From Pleurocapsales cyanobacterium LEGE 10410 (GTDB lineage: Bacteria; Cyanobacteriota; Cyanobacteriia; Cyanobacteriales; Xenococcaceae), in NCBI GenBank assembly GCA_015207195.1, contig JADEXJ010000041.1, positions 1-41,044 of the forward strand: 41,044 bases of DNA. The letters run 5' to 3'. This document shows, piece after piece, positions 1 to 7,269 of the stretch. The notes below the pieces were generated by a model. That model ran no database searches. It saw only the letters and a program-made list of their open reading frames with translations, and had not been told where the DNA came from. The position numbers were made by a program, and so were the translations under genes. The number at the start of each line of letters is the position of its first letter. Position 1 is the stretch's first letter.

Positions 1-49
1 TTCAGGAAGTTGAAGCATTGCGTTTTCAACAATTAAACTTATTGATAAC

Positions 50-80
50 AGTCTCTCATGTTTTGGGAGACTGGCTTTTT
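50..80 (+). terminator. Candidate intrinsic terminator for a gene upstream of the window
   Basis: AGTCTC (50-55) and GAGACT (67-72) are exact inverted repeats separated by 11 bases, followed by GGC and five T. This is a plausible short rho-independent terminator reading rightwards. The gene it would serve lies off the left edge. A frame is open from base 3 to 170 through this point, so the hairpin may instead lie in the end of a partial gene. The stem is short, hence the modest confidence. Confidence 0.4.
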
Positions 81-154
81 CAATTCCCCTCTCTGCTTAC
101 CTTTCAACTCTGTTGTCGCCCCCACAGAAAGGCTTCAGAATTACGGTTATATAG

Positions 155-379
155 TTATCTCAAAAGCTGAATAAACTCCTCTACAGTTAAATTTGCTTGC
201 CGAATAATTGCGCGTAAAGTCCCTCGATCTAATTCTTTGTGATTGGGAATAATTACTGTATTGCGGGGTTCTTCTCTCACTAAAACAACATGGCTACCGC
301 GTTGTCTAACTATAGCAAAGCCTGTTTTTTTTAAAGCTTTAATACATTCTGAACCAGAAACAACTGGCAATTTACTCAT
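155..379 (-). CDS. hicA: HicA-type toxin, mRNA interferase (YcfA/HicA family)
   Basis: The 74-residue product is the size of HicA toxins, which fold as a double-stranded-RNA-binding-like domain and cleave mRNA in the cytoplasm. It begins with the family pattern of a short KLP..SG..CIKAL segment, then GF.....GSHVVL. The conserved catalytic His is residue 30 in GSHVV. The IIPNHKELDRGTLRAIIRQA segment and the C-terminal helix are also typical. Its start overlaps the end of the upstream hicB by 4 bp (376-379), as expected for a translationally coupled antitoxin-toxin pair in the hicB-hicA order. No truncation or key substitution is visible. Family assignment is firm; toxicity in this host is inferred. 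Confidence 0.9.
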   Translation of the reverse strand: MSKLPVVSGSECIKALKKTGFAIVRQRGSHVVLVREEPRNTVIIPNHKELDRGTLRAIIRQANLTVEEFIQLLR

Positions 380-603
380 ACCAAAACAACTTCTAGTCGA
401 TCTTCTGGAACACTCTCCCCTCTTTCTTCTAAAACTTCTATATAAAGAGAAATTGCTTCTTCTATATTTGCTAATGCCTCTTCACGAGTCTTCCCCTGAC
501 TAATACAACCAGGTAAACTAGGTACTTCAACTACAAAGTGACCATCTTCGCCAGGATATAAGAGAACTTGACGTTGTTGTTGCAATTTGATTTTAGTATT
601 CAT
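376..603 (-). CDS. hicB: HicB-type antitoxin
   Basis: The product is 75 residues long. A partial RNase H-like fold is recognisable from YPGEDGHFVVEVPSLPGCISQGKTREEA, followed by an amphipathic helix (ANIEEAISLYIEVLEERGE). This is the HicB antitoxin core that binds and blocks HicA. After the helix it ends in a short strand (RLEVVLV), with no visible C-terminal helix-turn-helix or ribbon-helix-helix. It is thus the short HicB form and may not itself bind DNA. It is the first gene of the minus-strand pair and its last four bases overlap the start of hicA. No clear promoter hexamers were seen in 604-646. Confidence 0.88.
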   Translation of the reverse strand: MNTKIKLQQQRQVLLYPGEDGHFVVEVPSLPGCISQGKTREEALANIEEAISLYIEVLEERGESVPEDRLEVVLV

Positions 604-646
604 AGTTCAATGTTGGCATAGTTTAATTGTCAATCATTTTAATTCA

Positions 647-1041
647 TTAATCTAGCGCGGTTGCTCTTGCTATAGTATTATGAAAAGCTTCAAAATCAGC
701 ATTCTCAAATTCTGACGTACCTACTGTTATTTGATATACTGTATCGAATTTATCCAGTTTTTTAGACGTAATTCCCATTCTGGTTCATCTTTGAAAAATT
801 CCTCAAGCCATTGGTAATACCAATAATTGTTGCCGTAAGCTTCGGGCGATCGCTCGATAAAAAATCAACTTTCACTTGGTTTTTTTTGAGTCTTTTGCTG
901 TTCTGGCTCTTTATTTATAGTTTCTTCGCAGTCTATAGCAAGTTTACGAGCAATTTCTGATTGTTCTTTTATTTGCGTTTCCAACTCTTTTGCCATTGCT
1001 ACTAATGCCTTTAATTCTTTCTCGTCTGGTAGTTTATTCAT
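647..1041 (-). pseudogene. Broken hypothetical gene with one in-frame stop and one apparent frameshift; its first 58 codons are intact
   Basis: The ATG at 1041 overlaps the stop of the upstream gene as ATGA, suggesting coupled translation. The first frame gives 58 residues (MNKLPDEKELKALVAMAKEL..., charged helical, ending KKPSES) to a TGA at 865-867. The same frame continues without a break as FFIERSPEAYGNNYWYYQWL..., a strongly coding-like segment, to a TAA at 727-729. The likely continuation (KLDKFDTVYQITV...ARATALD, stop at 647) lies in another frame and joins at an A6 run, where one extra A would restore a single frame. I read this as a gene of about 130 codons broken by a nonsense change and a 1-base deletion. 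Alternatively, the 58-residue ORF is a complete small protein and only the rest is debris. I do not recognise the family. Confidence 0.5.
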
Positions 1042-1385
1042 AACAATGCTTCTAATCTCTGGACTATATTTTCTAAACCTATTTTTGATTCTATGGTTTT
1101 TCCTTGTAAGTTATTTAGCTCTTCTCCCACAGATTGAATCTTTTCTAAAGACAAAGTTTCTCGTCTTAATAACTCAATTATGATTTGAATTCTTCGTTTA
1201 TAAACATCTACTAAAAATAATGAGTTGTTGAGATATCCATAAAACTGAACTAAAAGATTGTTATTAGGGAATCGGTCTAGTAATGGTCTTAATATAGCAA
1301 GTCCATGTTTTATTTGTTGCTGAATATAATCCAGCTCAAAGTTTAATCTTTCTATAGTAGATTGTATTTCTGGGGGGATGCTCAT
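1038..1385 (-). CDS. Hypothetical helical protein, 115 residues
   Basis: I do not recognise this protein. The 115 residues are predicted mostly helical. There is an N-terminal helix (IQSTIERLNFELDYIQQQI), a middle segment rich in aromatic and hydrophobic residues (LLVQFYGYLNNSLFLVDVYKRRIQIIIELL), and a C-terminal coiled-coil-like stretch (SLEKIQSVGEELNNLQGK...GLENIVQRLEALL). No catalytic motif, signal peptide or metal site is apparent. Its stop overlaps the start of the downstream small or broken ORF by 4 bp, so the two were probably co-translated. It starts about 80 bp after the chlH stop on the same strand and could be reached by read-through from chlH, though nothing shows a functional link. 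Confidence 0.65.
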   Translation of the reverse strand: MSIPPEIQSTIERLNFELDYIQQQIKHGLAILRPLLDRFPNNNLLVQFYGYLNNSLFLVDVYKRRIQIIIELLRRETLSLEKIQSVGEELNNLQGKTIESKIGLENIVQRLEALL

Positions 1386-1464
1386 CTACTGAGTATATTT
1401 ATTTATATTTATTTTTGTTGGCGAATTAAGCATACTAGTTTCTAGAATCGAAGTAAATTTTCTC

Positions 1465-4400
1465 TCAAACAGTAACTCCTTCCAACTCATCTTCTGTAGA
1501 CTCGTATAATTCTCTCAACTTCTCTAACTTCTCTTCATCGGCATTCCACAAACCCCGTCCGTGTGCTTCAAGCGATCGCGCTACAATATTACGAAAGGCT
1601 TCAGGATTGGCATCTCGTAACTTCTGTGCCATCTCTGCATCTAGGGTATAGGTATCTACTGCTTGGTCGTATACCCAGTCATCTTTAAAGTTAGCCGTAC
1701 CACCCCAACCAATTAGTGCCGTCATGCGTTGGGAGATTTCATAAGCACCGCCAGAACCCTGATTCGCCATCGCCTCTGCCCATTTAGGATTGAGTAACTT
1801 AGTACGGTATTCCATGCGGAGTAAGTCTTTTAACTTGCGGGGGTTGGTATCTTTAGAAAAGCTTTCGACAAAAGAGGTAGATACTTCTTTACCGCTTTGC
1901 TTTTCGGCTGCTAGTTTTAAACCGCCCGTATTGCCATAATACTCTTGAATATCGGTCAAACCGTATTCCACCGAGTCGATTTCCTGCACGATTTGACTGC
2001 TTGTCTCTAATAACTGAGATAATACTTCTGGTCTTGCTTGTCCTTTATCCTTACGTCCATAACTAAAGACATTACGGTTTTTCCAGGTGTCGGCTAGTTC
2101 GTCACCAGATTCCCAATTGCTGTCTACTACCTGGTCGTTAACCAAAGAACCAAAATCGCCAGCAGGGTTAGAAAACATTCTGGCTGAGGCATTTTCCACC
2201 CCTTTACCTTGTAGTGCTAAACAATGCTTGCGAATGTAGTTGTTTTCTACCGATTCCTCCGCTTCTGCTGCCCGTCGGAATAGATCATCTAGCAACTCGA
2301 TAATATTAATAAAAGTATCGCGGAAGATACCCGACAGGTTAGCCAAAACATCGATGCGGGGATGTCCCACTTCTTCTATTGATTTCAATTCATAACGCAC
2401 AATTCTCCCCGTACCCTCTTTGACGGGTTCAGCCCCCACCAACTCCAATAAAATACCCAAAGACTCACCTTTAGTCTTAATCGAATCCAATCCCCACAGC
2501 ATTACCGCTACGGTTTCGGGATACGCCCCTTTCTCCGCCAAATTCTGTTGAATAATCTTTCTGGCAATCTCTTTACCTCGTTCATAAGCAGCAGGAGAAG
2601 GCATCCGATAGGGGTCTAAAGCATGAATATTTCTGCCCGTTGGCAATACTCCGCTACCATCCCGCAACAAATCTCCCCCAGGGGCAGGTGGTATATATTC
2701 CCCGTTTAAACCCCGCAATAGATTAACCATCTCATCGGTATTTTGCGCCAACAAATCCCTGATTCTTGTCGCTTCTTCTAAAGACGCAAAATTTTGCGTC
2801 TCTACGTTATCTCTCTGCGCCTTATGCGAAGCTGTATTCTTTAGGGCTGCGTCTTTGCGTGAGACAATCCCCTCAATCTCACTCTCGGACAACTCACCAT
2901 CAAAATACGCTTCCAAGTACGACTTCAAACCCTCTTCGCTGGGCTGTTCCCCCAAAACGTGCAAACCAGAAGAAAACAAACGCTGTTCCAACACCTGCAA
3001 ATATTCATACACCCGTACAAAGTACTGATTAATTACACTCTTGCTAAACAGCTTCGCATTCTCGAAGGTAAAGCTAATTCCCTGTTTCAATCCCTCCTCA
3101 AACTTACAGTCCTTTTCCAAGCCTGCATCGACAATCTTCTGACAGATAATATCCCGCAGAGCATAATTCTTCTCTGTGTCCTCGCGGTACTCCCCAATCA
3201 ATTCCCGCAGCGCGATTAATTCTTTATACAAACCCGCCCGTCCATAAGGGGGAACATTGTGAGAAATTAGCACGCCGTAACCCCGACGTTTTGCCAACAT
3301 CGATTCTGAGGGATTATTGGCTGCATAGATATATAAGTTGGGAATGTCTCCGAGTAAAATATCCGACCAAGAATAACCCGTATTACCCAGAGGCGAACCT
3401 GGTAGCCATTCCACCGTACCGTGCATGCCAAAGTGAACCACCGCATCGGCTTGATATTCGTTTTGCAACCATTTATAAAAAGCGGTGTACTGAGGATGGG
3501 GAGTTAAATCTTTTTCAAACATCAACCGCATGGGGTCTCCTGCTATTCCCAGAGGTGGCTGTACGCCAATCCAAACGTTACCCAATTGAATACCGCCAAT
3601 ATGGAACTCATCGCCATAGGTTTTGATTCCCGTACCTGTTAGAGACTGCCACTGTTTTTCGACTTTGGTAGTTTGGAGGTAGCCCAGCCATTTTTCCAAG
3701 GTTCTAGCATTGACTTGTGAACCGACCTCTTTATCTAAGGGGGTTGCTTCGTCGGCTTCTTTAACCTGTTTGATAATTTCTTCGCCGTCTTCTGGTAGTT
3801 CTCCCACGTCATAACCCTGGGCTTTTAAAGCGTGGAGGAAGTTGAGCAAACTTTTGGGTACGTTTAGTAATGCTGCTGTACCCGTTGCGCCGTAGCCAGG
3901 AGGGAAGCCGTATAAAATGACCGCGATTTTTCTTTCTGGGGTGGGTTTGTGTCGCAGATCGATCCAGTTTTTGACTCTACCAGTTAGACGATGGAGTCGT
4001 TCGGGTACAAGATAGATATCTTCTCCTACTAAACCACCTAGCGGGACAGTATCGATCGCCCCGTCTAATTCGGGCAGGGAATATAGCACCACACTCTGTA
4101 AACCACCGATACCCTGACGTGTCCAGGAATAGATATCTTGAATCAGTAAAGGTGCAGCAACGATATAAGGAACGTTTTTAGCTGTAAGGATGCGTTTGGC
4201 TACTTCTACCTGCCTTCCCGCTTCCATCGAACCTGCGGGACCTCCTACTAGGGGAAAGCCAATAGTCGAAACAATGGCATCTACTTTTACCGCATCATCT
4301 TTGAGAGAAAGTATTTCTTTATTTTCCTGTTGTCTCTGCTGTTGTTCGTAGTCAGTAGTCAGCCAATCACGCACGATAACGTGACCTTCAACACCGTTGA

Positions 4401-5214
4401 TAAATACGGGGAGGGGAATTAGTCCCTGAGATTCAAAATGTTTAATTAACTGGGGTATATAGGGTTGTTTGGTAATGACGTGCTTGCGATACAATAATAT
4501 TCCGATAATTGGTAGAGACGCGAAATTTCGCGTCTCTACGTGGTTTTTGTACCAATCTAGATAATCCTGGGGGGAAGTAAAATATCCCCGATATTCGGGA
4601 TGCAATAAACCCATGTTGGGGGTTTCAATCGGCTGGGGAATCTCACCAACGGTTAAACCCAGATATTTTTCGGCTAATACCCAACACATCGAGGCGACGT
4701 TTTCTGTTCCCCCCGCATTCCAATAACTATAGATAATTAGCCAGTTGCGTAAATCCTGGACTTTTTTTGCAGGAATATACTTGAGTAATTTAGGACCAGT
4801 TTTCAAGAAACTAAGATAACCAGCCAGCTTGTCTTCTTCCCTACTGTTGCCAAACTTACTGAGAATAAATTTAACAGGTTTAGGCATTCCCTTTGGTTTG
4901 TCGCCAATGGCAAACTTACCCAACCGCGTCAGACTCATTAACTCCAAAGCTGACTCAAATACCAGCCTGATGGGAATATCTTTTACTCTTTCCCGCAGCC
5001 AAATTACCTGGTCGTAGTCAAAGATCAAGCTAGCAAAGAAGACATCGGCGGACTGAAGCGCAGTTTCTACTTGATCGGGATTTGCCGTAAGGTCGCGATC
5101 GCTAAAAAAGATCACCTCCAAACCATCACACCGTGCCATTGCCATCTCAGCAGCCTGACGATAGAGGTTGGCGTTAAAAGATTCAAATCCCGCGATCGCA
5201 ACAATCCGTTTCAT
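1465..5214 (-). CDS. chlH: Chelatase large subunit, ChlH/BchH (CobN) family, short paralogue
   Basis: This is the porphyrin-binding catalytic subunit of a Mg-chelatase-type complex, which works with ChlI and ChlD to insert Mg2+ into protoporphyrin IX. The N-terminal region (about 1-160) fits the DUF3479 domain found only in ChlH/BchH (FFASLIFDYDQVIWLRERV, then FESALELMSLTRLGKF). The rest is the CobN/Mg-chelatase domain, with VDAIVSTIGFPLVGGPAGSM, VVHFGMHGTVEWLPG, LYIYAANNPSE and LIGWGGTANFKDDWVYDQAV. At 1249 residues it is shorter than the main cyanobacterial ChlH (about 1330). It is probably the second ChlH-type copy many cyanobacteria carry, so metal and role (backup Mg-chelatase or other) are uncertain. 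Two in-frame palindromic repeats encode VETRNFASL (near residue 226) and VETQNFASL (near 803). I saw no cobalamin-riboswitch signature upstream. Confidence 0.85.
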   Translation of the reverse strand: MKRIVAIAGFESFNANLYRQAAEMAMARCDGLEVIFFSDRDLTANPDQVETALQSADVFFASLIFDYDQVIWLRERVKDIPIRLVFESALELMSLTRLGKFAIGDKPKGMPKPVKFILSKFGNSREEDKLAGYLSFLKTGPKLLKYIPAKKVQDLRNWLIIYSYWNAGGTENVASMCWVLAEKYLGLTVGEIPQPIETPNMGLLHPEYRGYFTSPQDYLDWYKNHVETRNFASLPIIGILLYRKHVITKQPYIPQLIKHFESQGLIPLPVFINGVEGHVIVRDWLTTDYEQQQRQQENKEILSLKDDAVKVDAIVSTIGFPLVGGPAGSMEAGRQVEVAKRILTAKNVPYIVAAPLLIQDIYSWTRQGIGGLQSVVLYSLPELDGAIDTVPLGGLVGEDIYLVPERLHRLTGRVKNWIDLRHKPTPERKIAVILYGFPPGYGATGTAALLNVPKSLLNFLHALKAQGYDVGELPEDGEEIIKQVKEADEATPLDKEVGSQVNARTLEKWLGYLQTTKVEKQWQSLTGTGIKTYGDEFHIGGIQLGNVWIGVQPPLGIAGDPMRLMFEKDLTPHPQYTAFYKWLQNEYQADAVVHFGMHGTVEWLPGSPLGNTGYSWSDILLGDIPNLYIYAANNPSESMLAKRRGYGVLISHNVPPYGRAGLYKELIALRELIGEYREDTEKNYALRDIICQKIVDAGLEKDCKFEEGLKQGISFTFENAKLFSKSVINQYFVRVYEYLQVLEQRLFSSGLHVLGEQPSEEGLKSYLEAYFDGELSESEIEGIVSRKDAALKNTASHKAQRDNVETQNFASLEEATRIRDLLAQNTDEMVNLLRGLNGEYIPPAPGGDLLRDGSGVLPTGRNIHALDPYRMPSPAAYERGKEIARKIIQQNLAEKGAYPETVAVMLWGLDSIKTKGESLGILLELVGAEPVKEGTGRIVRYELKSIEEVGHPRIDVLANLSGIFRDTFINIIELLDDLFRRAAEAEESVENNYIRKHCLALQGKGVENASARMFSNPAGDFGSLVNDQVVDSNWESGDELADTWKNRNVFSYGRKDKGQARPEVLSQLLETSSQIVQEIDSVEYGLTDIQEYYGNTGGLKLAAEKQSGKEVSTSFVESFSKDTNPRKLKDLLRMEYRTKLLNPKWAEAMANQGSGGAYEISQRMTALIGWGGTANFKDDWVYDQAVDTYTLDAEMAQKLRDANPEAFRNIVARSLEAHGRGLWNADEEKLEKLRELYESTEDELEGVTV
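2782..2801. repeat. Palindromic repeat copy inside chlH (20-bp perfect palindrome)
   Basis: AGACGCAAAA followed by its exact reverse complement forms a 20-bp palindrome. The right flank continues CTACG, as in the copy at 4512-4539, while the left flank has drifted. Read with chlH it encodes VETQNFASL without disturbing the frame. It differs from the other copy mainly by compensated changes near the centre (CGAAA|TTTCG versus CAAAA|TTTTG), so pairing is preserved. Confidence 0.85.
4512..4539. repeat. Palindromic repeat copy inside chlH (28-bp perfect palindrome)
   Basis: GTAGAGACGCGAAA (4512-4525) is followed directly by its exact reverse complement (4526-4539), a perfect 28-bp palindrome. 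It lies in a linker of chlH and is translated as VETRNFASL in the same phase as the copy at 2782-2801. GTAGAGACG...CGTCTCTAC palindromes are, to my knowledge, a common dispersed repeat class in cyanobacterial genomes. Confidence 0.9.
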
Positions 5215-5348
5215 ATCTCAAGTTTCTTTATGTATTCCTACTTATGATTGTAAAGAAATTTGAAAGTAAAGGTGATATAGTTTCTTACTCTTGTTCTTTA
5301 TTTGAAATATTTGGCAGTATATAAGTTTAGTTTGCTCTTGTTTTAAAC

Positions 5349-5383
5349 AAAAAAGCGATCGCCTTGTTGAAAGTGCGATCACT
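5349..5383 (-). terminator. Intrinsic terminator, minus strand, with a HIP1 site as one arm
   Basis: Read on the minus strand, AGTGATCGC, a 12-base loop, then GCGATCGCT form a 9-bp stem (one G-U pair), followed directly by TTTTTTGTTT. One arm is a HIP1 octamer. It lies about 100 bp downstream of the stop of the minus-strand 52-residue peptide gene, which it would terminate. Confidence 0.6.
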
Positions 5384-5483
5384 TAAGATAATAGCTGTTA
5401 TAAATTAGTTATAGATTGGTTGCAAATAGTTTGATATATTTTACAAATAATACTTAAAGATAAAATGGTTGCAAATGAAGTTT

Positions 5484-5642
5484 TTAAAGATAAAAACAGA
5501 ATAAACCCATCCAAGGCATCTCAAAACACCATTGACCTGGAGACATTGCAGAGTCGTTTTTATTGCTCATTGCTTGAGCGGGTAAAACATTAAAGCTAAA
5601 AATATTGATCGCTAGTAGAAGAAAAGATAGTTGCTTTTTCAT
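5484..5642 (-). CDS. Small secreted peptide, 52 residues
   Basis: This is a short gene of unknown function. It starts ATG and encodes MKKQLSFLLLAINIFSFNVL followed by PAQA. That is a well-formed Sec signal peptide: two Lys, a hydrophobic core, and cleavage probably after PAQA. The mature part is about 28 residues (MSNKNDSAMSPGQWCFEMPWMGLFCFYL), with two Cys, two Trp and a hydrophobic C-terminus. A hairpin plus T-run on the same strand lies about 100 bp downstream, supporting an independent transcription unit. No strong ribosome binding site is visible. It could be a small periplasmic or exported peptide; no family is recognised. The surrounding gap (5215-5958) holds nothing else I can support. 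Confidence 0.55.
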   Translation of the reverse strand: MKKQLSFLLLAINIFSFNVLPAQAMSNKNDSAMSPGQWCFEMPWMGLFCFYL

Positions 5643-5958
5643 GAGATTAAGTAGTTAAAAAGTATAAGTTTTATTGAAGTTTGTTTTGTTTATATAAAGC
5701 AAGTATAAAGTTGCTGTTTTGGATTACCAGTGACTATCATCACCCTCAAAATATAGACTTCATCACTCGATAAATAAACGTATTCTAGTTAATTGATGAC
5801 TATCTCCTGCTAGGGCATTGCGGTTTGTAGCATCCGACAAAAATATTTCAGGGAAATTAATATCCAAAAATCGGCACTTGGATCACTAAATCCCAGATCC
5901 TACAGAGATAGCCAGACACCAAACAAATAAACTTATATAGCTATAGCTTTGATGAAGC
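5643..5958. other. Intergenic gap, no gene seen
   Basis: This AT-rich spacer lies between the divergent small-peptide gene and the esterase gene. I see no ORF with coding character, no RNA gene and no clear hairpin. It presumably carries the divergent promoters, but no convincing -35/-10 pair stands out. Confidence 0.5.
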
Positions 5959-6639
5959 ATGGAGCAAAGTTATATGCTGAACAAGAGATATTTTTTTTCT
6001 GGATCACAATTATTTATGCAGCCAAACATCGAAGCCATTTCCGCAATGCCCAACGAGGGCAACCCCAAATATTTACTCGTCGTGCTACACGGTTGGGGGG
6101 CTAACTATCAAGATTTTGTTCCCTTTGCCAAGGTGCTGAACTTTCCTGGTTTTGGCTATTTATTCCCTAATGCACCTTTCGATCACTTTCAAGTGCCAGG
6201 AGGGAAGGCTTGGTATGCTTTGGAGACTCAAGATTTTACGGGTTTAGCTCAAAGTCGCCAGCTATTATTTAACTGGTTGACTTCTCTCGAAGCTTCTACT
6301 GGTGTACCACTTAATAGAACAGTTTTGGCAGGATTTTCTCAGGGAGGAGCAATGACTTTAGATGTGGGGTTAAGTTTACCCTTTGCTGCCTTATGCTGCT
6401 TTAGCGGATATTTACATTATCAGCCTCAAGCAGAGGAAAACCAGACTTTCCCCCCAACCATAATCATTCATGGCAAACAAGATCCTGTAGTGCCTTTGGC
6501 TGCTGCTACTAAAGCGAGAGATGAATTAACAAAAATCGGTGTTGGCGTACAATACCGAGAATTTGAAATGGCTCATGAGGTTCGAGATCCAGCGATCGCC
6601 TACTTTAAACAGTTTATTATAGACCGAGTTATCAGGTGA
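5959..6639 (+). CDS. Phospholipase/carboxylesterase-type alpha/beta hydrolase
   Basis: A cytosolic serine esterase of the phospholipase/carboxylesterase (acyl-protein-thioesterase-like) family. The oxyanion-side motif LHGWGA lies at 43-48. The nucleophile elbow GFSQGG is at 125-130 with Ser127. The acid is Asp175 in HGKQDPVV and the base His206 in MAHEV, giving a complete triad in the expected order and spacing. The full reading frame gives 226 residues. Homology to the family begins only around residue 24, and no Shine-Dalgarno supports the first ATG, so the ATG at 6016 (residue 20) is an equally good or better start. The substrate cannot be told from sequence. It stands alone, convergent with the next gene. 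Confidence 0.85.
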   Translation: MEQSYMLNKRYFFSGSQLFMQPNIEAISAMPNEGNPKYLLVVLHGWGANYQDFVPFAKVLNFPGFGYLFPNAPFDHFQVPGGKAWYALETQDFTGLAQSRQLLFNWLTSLEASTGVPLNRTVLAGFSQGGAMTLDVGLSLPFAALCCFSGYLHYQPQAEENQTFPPTIIIHGKQDPVVPLAAATKARDELTKIGVGVQYREFEMAHEVRDPAIAYFKQFIIDRVIR

Positions 6640-6822
6640 AAAGTAGCAAGAGTAGAAGGATAATTAGTTAGTAGGGCATTGCACAGCTTAAGAAATAGTT
6701 AATTAAAGTCGAACCACCGCAAATTATGACTGTTTACCTCTGGTTATTGTTAGTATCCTGTTCGATCTTTGTTGACTTCAAACCTTCAAACTAATAACCA
6801 AAAATAGCTTCTAGCCAACGGA

Positions 6823-7161
6823 CTATTGTTCGTATAAAATTTGCTCAAAACAGAATTGTCCTACCTCTATTAAAGCTGTCTCCGCTTCCTTATCTGTTGC
6901 AGATGCTGCGGTTAGCTGTTTGAATTCCTCTAGACTATGCTGTCGCTGAAACTCACTAATGGTACAGTCGCACAGTCTACGAGCTTCTATTTCATCCAAC
7001 CCTTCGCCTACAGAAGTTTGAATACACTCTTGGTTATAGTCTTGAATAAATTCTGCTGGATACTGATGTGCTGTTTCAGCCCTCATCGAACCTTCTGCAA
7101 CGACTACGGGATTAATAGCTAATACAGATAAGCTTAACAAAGAGGAATAAAGATATTTCAT
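6823..7161 (-). CDS. Secreted hypothetical protein with paired cysteines, 112 residues
   Basis: No family is recognised. The N-terminus (MKYLYSSLLSLSVLAINPVVVAEG) is a signal peptide with likely cleavage around residues 22-24, so the protein is probably periplasmic. The mature domain is acidic and helical with four Cys: one in NQECIQT, a CDC pair in RRLCDCTISEF, and one in GQFCFEQ. The spacing could support two disulfides, and the layout resembles small periplasmic helical proteins with a (C...CxC...C) pattern. It is divergent from queG and shares a short upstream region with it. Confidence 0.7.
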   Translation of the reverse strand: MKYLYSSLLSLSVLAINPVVVAEGSMRAETAHQYPAEFIQDYNQECIQTSVGEGLDEIEARRLCDCTISEFQRQHSLEEFKQLTAASATDKEAETALIEVGQFCFEQILYEQ

Positions 7162-7269
7162 AGAGTTTGATTTTATTTCAGTTCAATAAAGTTGTGATTG
7201 GTTAGATTCAACAGCAATTGTATAGTCTTTAGATGTTTCCTAGTTCAAGTATGTTCCTCCTTCAAAACC

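Noticed and set aside
3-170. Frame open from the left edge (QEVEALRFQQLNLL...) as a partial gene
   Set aside because: Only the first few residues look coding, the frame runs through a hairpin-T-run, and it overlaps hicA on the other strand; too little is present to call.
2766-3626. Open frames on the plus strand inside chlH
   Set aside because: They are antisense to a strongly conserved protein, have no family features and read as Ser/Pro/His-rich shadow translations.
5215-5348. Cobalamin or other riboswitch upstream of chlH
   Set aside because: I looked for B12-box-like and paired elements near the start and saw none; a covariance-model search would settle it.
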